A stretch of DNA of 64,000 bases from Neospora caninum Liverpool (GCF_000208865.1 NC_018398.1:2108001-2172000); one strand, 5' to 3'; positions 45,201 to 56,911 are shown, numbered from the stretch's first letter. Numbers and translations: made by a program. The notes: generated by a model not told the origin, from the letters alone.

Positions 45201-45673
45201 CCTAGGTCGTACGCTGCGGGCACTCTCTCGCTTCGGCCGGCACCGGCGGCGGATCTCTCAGCGAGAGGAGGCGTTTGTCTTGATCCCCGCTCCGCAGAGA
45301 CATCATTCCGCGAAGCTCCAGCAGAAGCCGCGCTCTCACGTGCCCCGGGATCCGCCCTTTTTTGCTGGTGAAAGGCACGGTCGGCGACCTCGAGGGCTGC
45401 CTTCGCCTCGGCAGCGCTCGTGCGCTGGAGGAGAAGTGAACACGGCTGCCGTAACGGGAGGAGGTCGGAGAGCGGAGTCGACGGGTCGGACTCGAGGAAG
45501 AGAAGAGCATCCAACTGCGGCGTTGCTTCCAGTCCCGTCTGTGCCTTCAGGTAGGCGCGAATCTCGCCGCAAAACACGGGGAGAGGGAGAGACACCGGCG
45601 AGTACGGCGTGCTGCTCCCTTTGAACCGCCACTGGACGGAGCGCGGAGACGAGGAAAAGGCAGCAGACGCCAT
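42243..45673 (-). CDS. RBBP6: RBBP6/Mpe1-like protein (DWNN, zinc knuckle, RING)
   Basis: Two exons, 44590-45673 and 42243-43330, donor GTAAGA and acceptor TTTGCAG, joined in phase to 723 residues. Domains in order: DWNN ubiquitin-like domain at about 12-85 (VQWRFKG, LLFLESDP); low-complexity Ser/Ala/Glu stretch; Gly-rich stretch 230-300 (LGRGRGWGFGAGRG); CCHC zinc knuckle at 307-320 (ICHMCGERGHHIRNC); the conserved link KIRPATGIPSSFL; then RING at about 403-465 (CPLC, CCGETFCRGC, CPSC). The last 250 residues are disordered. Family members (human RBBP6, yeast Mpe1) are subunits of the mRNA cleavage and polyadenylation factor, and the RING can act as a ubiquitin ligase. The ATG at 45671-45673 is chosen because DWNN sits at the extreme N-terminus in all relatives; the frame also runs upstream to an ATG at 45850. 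The 1.26-kb intron separates zinc knuckle from RING. Confidence 0.93.
43812..43859. repeat. 21-base duplication in the RBBP6-like intron
   Basis: CCTCCACTCCCCCGCCGGCA plus G occurs twice in tandem. Confidence 0.9.
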
Positions 45674-47635
45674 GGGACGTCGTTTGTGTGAGCCTAGCTT
45701 TCGGAAGGAAAACACGACGACGCTGCGCGACGGCAAGAGAACCGCTTCTGTTGACAAGATTGCGGGAGTGGCAAGCCAAGGAAACAGGGTCCGCGGTTGC
45801 TCTGGCCTCCGCAGCAGTGTAACGACACCAAAAAAAGCTTGGCTCAGCAAAACCCCATATTCCCCGCCCCCTTTCCCAAGACAAAAAATCCCACCGGGAA
45901 GACGGCAAGTAGAACAACTTCACTGTGACTGGACACAGCGAGTCTTCTTTTAAAAAGCCGTCCACACGTACCCCGTGGACGGGAGCAAGCCATCGACGGC
46001 ACATACGCGTTCCTCCAGGACACACAAGGAAGCCTGTAAAGGGGAACTACGAACAGCCGGACGAACGCAAAAAACCTATCACAGAGGATCCAGCAGCGGC
46101 ATCGAGAGGCCTCGCCACTCGAAAAAAGGATTCACCCGCCCGACAAAGCATCCTCGCTCGTCTGTTTCTCGGAAGAGAATTCACCGTAGGATGGCGACGG
46201 TCGGATTTTCTTGTGATGCAACGGGACGAGGTCATTCTTCTCTCGAAGAACGAGACGTACCACCTCCTCTACGACCAAAATAATACCTTAAAAAGCGTTG
46301 TGCGGGAAGATAAAAAACGCAGCATAAACTATGGAACAACGACTGGGAGTTGCACTTTACAGGCGGCTTATATTCCGACATCGTCAGCAGCCAGAGACTG
46401 CCCTCTTTTTATACGGGCAGAGACGAGCTTAACTTCGTGCGCAAAACAGAAGGGGAACCAAGCACACGAAAGTTCTGGCTAGATGACACAGAAACCCTTC
46501 ATTTGACGTTAGCGGTGTTTTCCGAAAAGGATTCCTCGAGAGCTGTTCAAATCGAAGAAGAAAGCCGGAAGAGCCGCGTTGCCTGCCCGAGAGTTTTCAT
46601 CGAGACAAGGTTGCGAGGAACCCAGCGTCTCGTCTGTCTCGTTCCAAGTGTGATGGCGGAGTTCTTTACACAAGCACGACGCTTTTCAGTGTTGTCTCTG
46701 TAAATTTCTTTCTTCGCCTTTCCAAGCGTTCAGGAAATCCGTCTCCCTCGACAAGGGGCTGCTCAGGTGCTCAACTCGGCGTCTTTCTGGGTCCGTGTCT
46801 CTTTCAGTGTCTTCATGGCCGTCAGCCTGCCACTCTAAGAACCGTGTGCATGCGCACACCTACGCACTTGCGGTACTCGCGAAACGCGCGTTTTACTGTC
46901 TTTTTGTGGAAGTTGTCTGCGCCTTCCTTCCATATCGCCCATTCTCGATAGGCGGTCCTCTCCGACGTTCGTCGCCTTGTTCCCGGGGCCGTTACACCGC
47001 CCCGGCTTCTTATCCGATTTCTCGGCCCCTGAGAAGGGTGGCAGACCCCGCTCTGTCTCTCCGGGTGTCTTCCGAGTCCTGTCTCCCTTCACGTCTCCTC
47101 GGCGCAGTGTGTGTAAATTACCTGCCTATGTGACTGCGCCGTTCCCCGTCTCCAGGCATTCTTAACAGAAGCGACTCTGTTCTTCTGCCGCCGAGTGTCT
47201 CGCGCGCACATTTGCCGTCTTGCTCCTTCACCGTCCCGTTCTCGCATTCCACGACCCGCGCGGAGCGTGTCCGACGGGTCACCCTTCTGCCGAAGCCAGC
47301 CGAACCTATCCACTGTCCTCCATCGCTTCACGCATACGCAAGTGCCTTCACTCGATGGTCACGGGAAACCTAACAACTGATCCTCTCCTGACTGCGTCCA
47401 ACACGTGATCCGCACGTCGCACTGCACGTTTTGGAGTGCTGACCTTCCTCGCGTGTTGTCCCTGGCATCTTTGGTGTCCTCGACCAAGGGAAGGCGCTGT
47501 CGCAGAAACGGAGGCCCAGTGTGCCTTTTTCCTCGTCTCTCGAGTGCTGTATCCTCTGTTCCGTTGGCGCCTCTCAACTCCCCAGGCGTCTCGGTGATCC
47601 CACCTCGGCAATCCAACTTTTTCCCCGCCGACAAA
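45674..47635. promoter_or_regulatory. Divergent promoter of the RBBP6-like and PDH E1 alpha genes
   Basis: 1.96 kb between two start codons facing apart. 46700-47600 is CT-rich on the plus strand, as expected of the leader of the PDH gene. A 185-codon plus-strand frame at 45925-46482 lacks support as a gene. Confidence 0.5.
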
Positions 47636-50600
47636 ATGGTGGTTTCTGGCGTCTCCCGCCCCTTCTCGAGGGAGGCAAATCTTTCCCTCGAGAGTGAGCG
47701 CCGCGCTTCCTGCCATGTTGCTTCAGCCACTGCCTCGCTTCCGTCCGTGCGCCGTCCCAGGTTCTTCCTTCTCTTTCTGACCCTTGCAGCGTCTACCTTT
47801 CCGCGTTTTATGAACCCCAGTCCAGCCTCCGCACTGAATCCTTTCTCAACTCCCTCCTCCATTCCCACGGCCTTTTCGTCTGCAAACTCTCTGCCTCCGT
47901 CCCCGCGAGGCGCGCGTGCCCCGCGCGTCCGGTCGTCTCGTCGGCTCACACCCCAGACCATATCCTCTCAGTCTTCGGAACGCCTTTCTTCTGCCTTTGT
48001 TGCGTCCGGAAGTCCTGCGAGTTTGGCGCACCCTGCCTCCAGCCCCTCGTCTCGCCCCGAACAAAGTGCTTCACCGAGTGCGCCGGCGTCTCCGACACCG
48101 GCTCCCTCCACGGCCCGCCTCGCGGCCGTGCATCTTCCGCAGGCTCCACAAGCCGGCGACCTGTCGGATTTCTCTGCCGCGTTCTCTTCGGGCGACGCGA
48201 CCGGGGCTTCCCGCTTCGCCTCTGACAGAGTGGCAACTTCCACGGCTGTGGCGGCAGGAAAAGGGGCGGGGGAAACGGGGAGTTTCAGTCCGACAGAGCG
48301 CGACTGTCTCTCTCCGCAGCAGCAGCACCGGGAACTGGTTTCGCCCTACGTCGGGCAGATGCTTCTGGAAGACATGCTGACAGGGAGAATGGTAGAGGAC
48401 GCATGCGCGCGGCTCTACTACATGGGCAAAACTGCCGGGTTCGTGCACCTGTACACCGGCCAGGAAGCAGTGAGCTCGGGAGTGATTAAACTTTTGCGCC
48501 CCGACGACGCCGTCGTCTCGACGTACCGCGATCACGTGCATGCAACGAGCAAGGGCGTGCCTGTCCGAGAGGTCATGGCCGAACTGTTTGGAAAGGCTAC
48601 TGGCTGCAGCAAAGGACGCGGCGGCAGCATGCATATGTTCTCGAAAGAGCACAACATGATCGGCGGCTTCGCCTTCATTGGCGAGCAAATTCCAGTCGCG
48701 CTTGGATACGCCTTCAGCGCAGCCTATCGGAGATTCGCCATGGGCGACAAGAGCGACCCTAAGGCAGACCAGGTGCGAAAAACAGCACACGTCGTACACA
48801 TCCATTCAGCTTCAACACGTGGACTCGGCAGGAGTTCTGGGTCATCGCGCTTATGCGCCCGCTAGCCACCTGCTTCGTCTTTCGCTCTAGCGTTTCTCCC
48901 GTGGTTCTCTCGAGGGTTGCGCTCCTACCGAGGTTTACCGTGGAAAGCGGAGCGGATGTCCAAACAAGGGCAACTGCGGGGCCTCGTCGGCCTCTCTGCA
49001 GACGCCTGCGTTCGTGCTAGCGGGATCTCAAAGACCCAGGACGAACCTTTTCATTCCTCTCTGGGGAGGGGAGTGTACCCGCTTTTTTGTGACCTTCTGT
49101 GTCCTAATGACCAGTCTGACGCGTGCTCTCTTTAGGCGCGATCCGATATTGCGCACTTTCCGGGCTGCCTCGACTCTCCCTCTCCGCAGGTTGCTGTGTG
49201 TTTCCTGGGAGACGGCACGACGAACATGGGCCAGTTGTACGAGGCGCTGAATATCGCTGCTCTGTCCAAACTCCCCATCATCTTTGTTGTCGAGAATAAC
49301 AACTGGTAGGCTCGCCACACAGCGCCCGCGTGAATCTACACAAGACTGGAAGGCCCGCCAACTCCACAACGAAGCTGGACAAAAGACAGGCAGCCGGCTA
49401 AATGGAGGCCGAAATGGTCCGGAGACAGTTCGGTTCTCGGTTGTCCTCCGCGGATGAACACGAACCGTGGACGCACTCTTGGCAAAAAAGGTTGGCTGGG
49501 ACCGTCCCACGACAAAGTCTCGATGTCGAGAAGAGATATCGGAACTGTCGGCTTTCCTGCAACTCGAAACATGGGGCGCAAAACAGGACATACACCAGCC
49601 TTTTTATTTCGCGTACACCCAGGGATTCCTCTGGAGGCGTTCACCGATCGAACGCGCGTCGGCGAGAGCCGTGTGCACTTCCCTCTGTTGATGTTCAGCG
49701 TACCTTGTTGCGGTGTGTGCGCCAGCTGGGCGGCCTCGCCTCCTTTCCAAATCTCATGCTTGCGCGTCCTGTGCGTCTTCGTTGTTTCCGGTCTACTCAC
49801 TGTGATCGCTTAGGGCTATTGGAATGGCGGCGCAGAGAAGCACGGCCATTCCCGCGGTTTGGCAGCGCGCAGAATCCTTCGGCGTTGCGGGCGTCGAGGT
49901 GGACGGCATGGATGTCTTGGCTGTGCGTGGCGCAGCTCGCCGCGCAATTGATCGGGCGCGGCGCGGAGAAGGCCCGACTCTCATTGAGGCTCTCACATAC
50001 CGGTTTAGGTGAGGAACGTCTTCGCAGAGCCAGGGAAGAGACAGAGAGATGAAGACGCACATCCGAGTGTAGGTCTGAGATTCAGCAACCCAAGTCTGTG
50101 TGCCGCTCTACCACCAAGAACCCACGCACCTCTGAAGACAGTGTGCAACGCCCAGATTGCCGACGTGGTAACAGTCGGGGAGAGAAGGACGGGAGGCACG
50201 AACACCCCCCACATGGATAGAGACATCATATCGGCCGCGCTTGATAATTTGATCCTATCAGTTTGATGGCTGCGCACTATATTCGCCGCTTTCCTCGGAG
50301 ACCTACGGCGAAGGCCACCAAGCGTACGCACGCTTCTCCAGACCTAGAAGTTCCCTTCTGCGGCCAACTGTGTCCTCACGTCATCGTACCTCGATCGCTG
50401 CAAACGCAGTGGAGGACTAGACACTGCAGGCAGTTCTCCCTAAGAGCGACTCCTTTCTCCATATTCTTTTCGCCTTTTTGTGCGCTTTGTTGTGGTCAGA
50501 GGACACTCCGTGGCAGATCCAGATGAAATGAGGGCAGTCAAGCAGAAGGAAGCCTGGGTTGTTCGGGATCCCATCAAGTCGTTCGAAGAGGAGCTCAAAC

Positions 50601-51180
50601 GCCTCGGTTACGCAAACGACGAGACTATTGCAGCGACGCGGACCAAAGTAAGAAGACTGACTGCGCGCGTGTGACAGAGCCTGGTGTTCAGTGTGGCTTT
50701 CTTTAGGATCGGGCGCCGTGAGACAGCCCGGGGGCACGATATTGGGAAGTTTCAACTGAGGAAACGCGGGAGGTTTCCCAGTGTGAGGGGGACTTCGCAG
50801 ATGGTCGGTACGGCTTCTACCGTCCAGCATGCATGCGTCAACTGGCGCGAACGGAGCGGGGTTTTTTTTCCGTCGCCTGCGCCGTACCTCCGGGATGCGT
50901 GTGCGTCGGTCGTTTTTCTCAGGTCAAGGCTCTGGTGGACGACGCCGTGAAGTTTGCAGAAACGAGTCCAGATCCAGATGTACAAGAATGCGGTCAATTT
51001 ATCTTTGCTCCACCCTATGCGGACGCGGGGAAGCCTGAGCCGTTAACGAAAGAGCAGCTTCATGAGTATGCTGTAGCACTCAAGCAGGAACTCGACGCAA
51101 AAGCACGTGTGAAAGCCGGGGATAAAACACCCCAGCCTTCTGTGCTACAGAGTGATAACCCGCCGATTGTGATTGATTGA
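47636..51180 (+). CDS. PDH-E1alpha: Pyruvate dehydrogenase E1 component subunit alpha, apicoplast
   Basis: E1 alpha with E1 beta decarboxylates pyruvate using thiamine diphosphate; in this group the complex sits in the apicoplast and feeds acetyl-CoA to type II fatty acid synthesis. Five exons: 47636-48772, 49190-49305, 49814-50008, 50500-50647 and 50923-51180. All junctions are GT-AG and in phase, giving 617 residues. The start ATG lies in GACAAAATGG. Hydrophobic residues 43-52 ([10 protein letters not shown]) follow a 40-residue lead and precede a long Ser/Pro/Ala-rich stretch to about residue 225, a bipartite apicoplast leader with a recessed signal. The enzyme domain carries [34 protein letters not shown], the diphosphate motif [17 protein letters not shown]...ENNNW (residues about 386-417) and the phosphorylation-loop region [13 protein letters not shown]. 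The end, PPIVID, comes just after a low-complexity linker. The frame is also open upstream to an ATG at 47405. Confidence 0.95.
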
Positions 51181-53087
51181 GAAACCCGTTCTTCCTTGTA
51201 CTCCAGAGGGTAGTTACACTTCTTGGGACGACATATTTTTCAGATATGGGCACCTCTCAAGGACACCCGCGTGGGGGGCGGAACCAAGTGACGCATCTGA
51301 AAGCAACGGAGTTTAAGTACTCACAGTGGAACACATGGGATGCCCAGGAGTAAACGCTGAATCTGACGATTACGGGATGAACTTGAACTCGAATATCTTT
51401 TGCGACGTGAAGCGTGGTGGGGAAATCCTACCGGAACAGTAAAATCTGCAGGCGGCCTCCACGGGTCCCGCGCAATCCAAGGTACTTTAAGGAAACGGAA
51501 CGAGAGGCTCTTTCAAAGCCCTCGTCGAGTCGCTGCTTTCGCTCATGTAAGAAGAGAGCAGCCAACAATGATCTGAACCAGTAAACTGCGCTTGCTTGAG
51601 CCCCCGTGATTTGACAGGATACATGCATTGTTTCTCCATTCCACAGTCCGTGCCTCACCTTGAGCACAGGCAAGACAGGCACGGGCTAGTCGCTGACCTG
51701 GCAACTCTCGCAGATTCTGTCCAGTTTCGTGCGAGGACACCCTAGCTTCGTGAGAGAGTGCCGCAGCTGATAGCCCGGCCATGATAATAGGGCTTTTGCC
51801 CCGTTTTCCGCCCCCCCAAGCTGCGGATTGAGAATACACGTTGAACAGTGTCGTGTGTGGTTCCCACCGGATTCCTGATTGTACAGCCCTAAGTATGCAG
51901 TGCATTGACTCGTAAGGAGTCCTGCGCTGCACCATCTCGTCCTGATTCAAGAAGCTACCCACTTTGCCCCCGCGGCATTTCCCCGTCACGTGGAAACACA
52001 TCGGTACGCTCTGTCCATACACGCTTTCGCCTGACCTTTCGCCAGCATACAGAGACTAGAAAGAAGGCGCATGTTATACCTCAAGCTCAGCAAAAACATG
52101 GACTCGGAGATCTGTGAAAATGGCGTGTTCATCCTCCCGCGAGGTCGATGCACCGATGCATGGGTCTGGCGAGCAGGGAGAGGCATGTGTAAGAAGATAC
52201 GTAACGCCATCATCCAGCCTATAATAAACGGCAGTACCAATTTAATATAAACACTCGTTTTAATGTGACAGAAGACATCGGATATCCTACAAGTAGGCAA
52301 TGGCCCAAATAAAGTATTATGAGAAGTGATGATTCAGAAGAGCGGCACCGAATACGCCTGTACGGCCTCACTTCACCGGACAACGACGACTGCTGAGATG
52401 TGTATATGTGGTCCGCTGACACCCTTGCTACACGCTGCTCGGAGCATTGGCCCATACGAATTGTACAAAACCTCGATGAGGAGCATTTTCTAGTGCATCT
52501 TCTATCAATCGCACTGTGTGGTAACAGAAAGTCAGTTTAAATATGTCGGCTGCCCGATCAGTGTCGCGATGGAGACGCTTTACGCTCGTTAGCGTCCGCC
52601 GGTCGCGAGGGGAGAGCCCAGCTCGGTGTCTGTGTGGCTTCAGGCAGACTTGAGATCTAGACAAAATTGGGATCGTCTGATCAACGTCTGAACGCACGCT
52701 TAAAGCAAGACGCGCTGAGCTTTGTTTCAGGCGACACCAAAAAAGAGCCAGGCAGATGAAGAAAATGAAGCGCTGCCAGATGTCGCAAGAAAGGACACAC
52801 ATCCAGTACCAGGCAGTGCGCTGTCTATTATCCAAAACTTGCATGTAGTGCCCCGTCACTAGTAGCAGTAATGAAGGTAGCTCTTCTTTCCACAATCGCG
52901 TGTCCTCGCAGGAGGCGAAAAACCGCCTACGCTCGAGAGAGCAATTTTTCGGTAAAAGTTTTCCTCCGCAGTCTGCGCGGCCACCTCGCCAGGCTCCGTT
53001 CGTAGCGGCCTCGAACGTGAAGTACACGGAATTTCCAGGACAAACCTGCTCGTCAAGTGGCCAACTTCCGAGCTTGCAACTAGCATC

Positions 53088-53095
53088 TGCATGCG
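53088..53095 (+). promoter_or_regulatory. TRP-2 element upstream of L21
   Basis: TGCATGCG, an exact match to the Toxoplasma ribosomal-protein motif TRP-2 ([T/C]GCATGC[G/A], from memory). A second copy, CGCATGCG, lies at 53102-53109. Confidence 0.65.
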
Positions 53096-53127
53096 AAAGG
53101 CCGCATGCGTTGCATCCGGAATGAGCC

Positions 53128-53142
53128 TCGGCTAATAACCGA
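53128..53142 (+). promoter_or_regulatory. TRP-1-like element upstream of L21
   Basis: TCGGCTAATAACCGA, close to TRP-1 (TCGGCTTATATTCGG), 260 bases before the L21 start and just downstream of the two TRP-2 copies. It is also an imperfect palindrome. Confidence 0.6.
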
Positions 53143-53402
53143 AGATCAGCCCCACAAGCTGTAAGGAACGAGGAGGCATGACGGTGCGTGGGGGCAGAGG
53201 CTCTTTTTGCGAAATCTCGTCGATGCATGGGCCTGCTTTGTGAAATTCCCTTTTTTGTCACCGAGGACATTTCGTGCGGAGTGGGGGCCTCGTCGCCACT
53301 TTCATCGTGGAATCCGTGGACTTTGCGACCGCGTGATATTTCCGGCGTTCGGCAGTGCGTGCCCATTTGCGTGTTTCTTTCTTCCTTTCTTTTCTTTGCA
53401 CA

Positions 53403-53876
53403 ATGCCGACGTCATTCGGAAAGCGCGCGCGTACGCGCCAAAAGTTCTCCAAGGCTTTCCGTCGTCATGGAATGCCAGCCGTGTCTCGTTTGCTGGTCAT
53501 TCACAAGAAAGGCGACTACGTCGATATCGTGTGCGATCCCTCGATTCAGAAGGGTATGCCGTATTCCTACTACCACGGACGAACGGGAATTGTCTTCAAC
53601 GTCACCCAGCGGGCAGTCGGTGTGGAAGTCAACAAGGTTGTTGGCAACCGAGTCATCAAGAAGCGTATCCATGTTCGCCTGGAGCATGTGAGAAAGTCCA
53701 GATGCAACGAACAGTTCCTTAGACGTGTGAAGGAGAACGACGCCGCCCATCACGAAGCTCACTTGAAGGGAGAGAGCATTAAGACAAAGCGACAAGTCGA
53801 GGGACCCAAGCCTGGCTGCTTCGTCTCCGGCCCTATGGAGGTCCTCGAGCCTGCGCCCTTCGTTGAGTCCTACTAA
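53403..53876 (+). CDS. RPL21: 60S ribosomal protein L21 (eL21)
   Basis: A single uninterrupted frame of 157 residues, the usual length for eL21. It begins MPTSFGKRARTRQKFS and contains the family blocks FRRHGMPAV, HKKGDYVDI, IQKGMPYSYYHGRTGIVFNV, AVGVEVNKVV, KRIHVRLEHV and FLRRVKENDAAHHEA, ending EVLEPAPFVESY. It is a component of the large cytosolic ribosomal subunit near the central protuberance. The frame also runs 16 codons upstream; the ATG at 53403 is chosen because family alignment starts there. The gene has no intron in its coding part, unlike most genes in this window. TRP-1 and TRP-2 type elements lie 260-320 bases upstream. Confidence 0.98.
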   Translation: MPTSFGKRARTRQKFSKAFRRHGMPAVSRLLVIHKKGDYVDIVCDPSIQKGMPYSYYHGRTGIVFNVTQRAVGVEVNKVVGNRVIKKRIHVRLEHVRKSRCNEQFLRRVKENDAAHHEAHLKGESIKTKRQVEGPKPGCFVSGPMEVLEPAPFVESY

Positions 53877-55110
53877 ACGGAAAAAGTCGAATTTCGGTCT
53901 TCGTGGTCTTTCCCACGTTTCCAACCGATGTCCGTTTTCAATTCGCTCCCCACTTGAGAACGAAGAAGCGCCGCCGCGTACCTTTTTGCTCCCCGTGGAA
54001 ATACATCAGGAACCTCAAACATGTTTCTCTACGTGTTTTGATCTGCTGGTGTATATGCCTGGAGGGAGGGTGCGAACTGCTGGTCTTTTTCTTTGACGGG
54101 GAGAAGGGTTTCAGGTGTCACTCCGTGCCAGCGAAATCGTGGAGAGTCAAGGTCGTGTTGGCAGTCGTCTCTCAGGATGGGACTGGCCGATGAATGTCTA
54201 ATTGTGGAGGACTCGAGGTGCTGCGATTCTCAGGAGCCTGGCGGTGAGCCGCGTTGTTACAAAACTGTTCACAGAAAGTCCAGTTGATGCCCTCCGCGTC
54301 TGTGCGGGGTGATGATCGGCTTACCCTAACGGTGTCTCAGTCTTAGATCGGTTGAACCCTGCTGACCGACATCGTGGCGCGACTCCACGTCGTGCTAGGT
54401 TCCTTGTAATTGGAATTTTGTACGTATTCAAAAACGAGCTCAGTCACTACCCAAATTGTGGACTCACTGACAATTGCTCTATTCTCCGAATATATGGCAG
54501 TGATCCTGAAGACGTGCATCACATCCTCGTCGAACCTTTTAGCGGTTATACTTCCTGTTCGTGCTCCTAGATACTCTGTTGTCTCCGCCAGTGCCCTTCA
54601 CGTAGGTTCCGACACTCTTCCACGTACGAATTCTCAAAGCTGCATTCACGCGCGAACGTGAACCGGCGGCTGGTCTGCCTGGTTTTCTTCTTCCGATGTA
54701 CCTGGGAAGTACACGTTTGCTAGGGCTGCGAAACAAAGGAAGCAACGTTGCTGAGTTATGAAGAACATGTGTCTCGCAAAGTGGGAGACAACGGACATGC
54801 TAGAATCTAAACAAAAACCCTCCAACTCTTCCAGCGGCTGGCTTCCGAAAATGTACCAGAATGCAGGCGCCACATTTGAACGACTTTCGCGTAGTTTTTC
54901 GCACTGGAGCGGTCAACTCTCAGTACACGTACTGCAGCACGTTGCGCTGATGGCTCGTCCTCGCCGACTGAATACCACAGCAGTCCCTAAGATGAGCTTA
55001 CACCCTTGGAACAGAAACCAACATTGTTGGCATTAATCGGTAACTTTAGAAAGATCGGCTTTGTTTTGCAGTTTCATTAGCCACAGTTCATAGCAATTCC
55101 AGGTGACAGT
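53877..55110. other. Intergenic region between L21 and tRNA-Lys
   Basis: L21 3' flank, T-rich at first. I see no gene or repeat in it. Confidence 0.6.
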
Positions 55111-55115
55111 AAAAA
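55111..55115 (-). terminator. RNA polymerase III terminator of tRNA-Lys
   Basis: Five T residues on the minus strand, two bases after the tRNA 3' end. Confidence 0.85.
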
Positions 55116-55117
55116 GC

Positions 55118-55190
55118 AGCCGACGACGGGGCTCGAACCCGCGACCACGAGGTTAAGAGCCTCGCGCTCTACCGACTGAGCTACATCGGC
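55118..55190 (-). tRNA. trnK(CUU): tRNA-Lys, anticodon CTT
   Basis: 73 nucleotides that fold as a full cloverleaf without an intron. The acceptor stem is GCCGATG with CGTCGGC (one G-U pair). The D arm is GCTC...GAGC, the anticodon stem CGAGG/CCTCG with loop CTCTTAA, and the T arm GCGGG-TTCGAGC-CCCGT. The anticodon CTT reads AAG lysine codons. The A box (TAGCTCAGTCGGTAGAG) and B box (GGTTCGAGCCC) are intact. The base at the discriminator position is U, unusual for a lysine tRNA (usually a purine). CCA is not encoded, as expected in a eukaryote. It is an isolated gene between L21 and the MORN gene. Confidence 0.97.
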
Positions 55191-56911
55191 ACGTATAGCT
55201 CTGGCGTCTCCCCACGTCGTCCGTACCATTTTGTTTTACATCTTCACGTTCCCTATTTAATGGCATCTCGTCTTTTTGATTCAATAATCAACCTGCCATG
55301 GTTTAGGTTTGGAGCTCAAGCGAATAAAACGGTCTGTCGGCGCGCATGTTCAAGGACTGCCCCTACCGCAATCTGGCCAACGCGTCTGCCGAATCGATCT
55401 CCCAACAGTGGCTTTCCGCGGTTCATGTTTTCAGCCTCGAACAGCGTTCCTCTGCGGATCAGGCTACGCATCAGTTTTCACTTGAACAACCTGACCAGCA
55501 ATGAAGTGGAATGGGAAAAGATCACTGCGCGTGACAAAACCCGTCACGCGACACCTACACGCCCGCCCTCACCTGGGAGGCGGAAACACATGCAGTGAAT
55601 CTGCCGTCATCTTGAGCGATTTGCTCGACCGACGTCCGTCTGACATCTCTGTAGTTGCCGTAAGTGTGTGTGTGTGTACGCATGTCCGAATTCACCCATG
55701 TGCCTGCTGCCTGACACAGGCCGCCGCGTGTGTCTGTGGTGGTTCTTCTGGAACACGTTTGGCTTTTAAAGTGGGCGTGTCGCTGCGACACACCTGTTTT
55801 TTGTATCGGTGTGTCAGCTTTCTGCGGAACCTGCTGCGCCATGAGCTCGTCTACACCACTGTTGACAGTGTACGTACACTTGAAACTTTTCTTCTAGTGC
55901 CAGATCAGCTCGTGATCGGTACTCCATTGCTTCCGTGAATCTGCTCTGTCGACTTTTTGGACGAGGGGAGCGAATTCACAAGTGAGAGTCCTGACAAAAC
56001 CGCAGACTCACGCGCAGTTCTGTTGTTTCCACGGCCTTCTGTTCGCATGCGTCCCGCCACTCTGGAACTTTTTCGATGCAGGAGGGGCGATGGGGGATTC
56101 AGGCGGAGTAAAGGTAATGCGGTTCGAGTGAACACGGGGGAAACGGAAGATCACTGCAATCGCCCCCTCTGACTGCGCAGCACGGATACGTCTGAACAAG
56201 GTAGGGGTGACTGGTTTTGTGGGAAACGAGTTGTCGACGAGTAAGCACACCGGAAAAAAGATGGGAGCGGAGCGAAGCGCATGCGTCATCCTGGTCAGCG
56301 GTTCAATCGGAAAAAAGCCAAACAGACTACTAACTACTAATATCGACCAGAAGGCCGGTGAACATGCCACAAAATGGCAGTGCCAGTCTGAAAAAGCTCG
56401 GTTTCCCCCGCTAAAATGTTTCAAATCGACGCGAATGCACCTCTCTCCCGGCGCCACAAAACCGACTCATTTTGTACGGAAAATTTACGCGCCGTTCCCA
56501 CCACAATAGCTGTACAGATTCCAGCATTCCCTGGCACCAGCGCCGCCCTCACGGATGTTCAATCTTCAGCGCCTCCAGAGCCGCGAAGCGCTACCCAAAA
56601 CGGCAGACACTCTGCCTTCACAGTTCATGCATATACACATAAACGCTGGTAAACGCAGATGCATAAATCTTTGCATTCAACGTCCCCGTTGCACGTTCTG
56701 GTTCACTGTGTTACAGCCCTTTGCTTCACTACAGCCGATTCACTATGCCACGTGACCCGCACCGCAGCCACGCATGCAGTTTTTCGCGGGGCTGCTTCAA
56801 GGAACCCTTCACTGTCACTGCAGTGCGAGACTTGCGGAGCATCAATCCGCAACCCCAGGCACGTCCTCTCTCCTGGAAACCGCTGAGAAAGGGAAGGGGC
56901 CGGTTCGTCTG
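55191..56911. other. Intergenic region
   Basis: The 5' flank of the tRNA and 3' flank of the MORN gene. I see no gene. Confidence 0.6.

Larger units (their letters stand above)
51181..53402. other. PDH 3' flank and L21 promoter region
   Basis: No supported gene. A 312-codon minus-strand frame (52428-53366) faces away from L21 across its promoter; it lacks recognisable features and overlaps the promoter motifs. The 150 bases before 53403 are T/C-rich with CTTTCTTTTCTTTGCACA at the start. Confidence 0.5.

Noticed and set aside
44205..45624. Several plus-strand Arg/Pro-rich frames
   Set aside because: They are antisense to exon 1 of the RBBP6-like gene; GC-rich coding DNA gives open frames on the other strand.
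45925..46482. 185-codon plus-strand frame in the RBBP6-PDH divergent promoter
   Set aside because: No start context, no family features, and it sits between two divergent starts where both leaders are expected.
47846..48805. Minus-strand frames up to 244 codons
   Set aside because: Antisense shadows of PDH E1 alpha exon 1.
52428..53366. 312-codon minus-strand open frame upstream of L21
   Set aside because: It overlaps the L21 promoter motifs and leader, has no signal, domain or splice structure I can see, and its composition is irregular. Chance or antisense frame is more likely.
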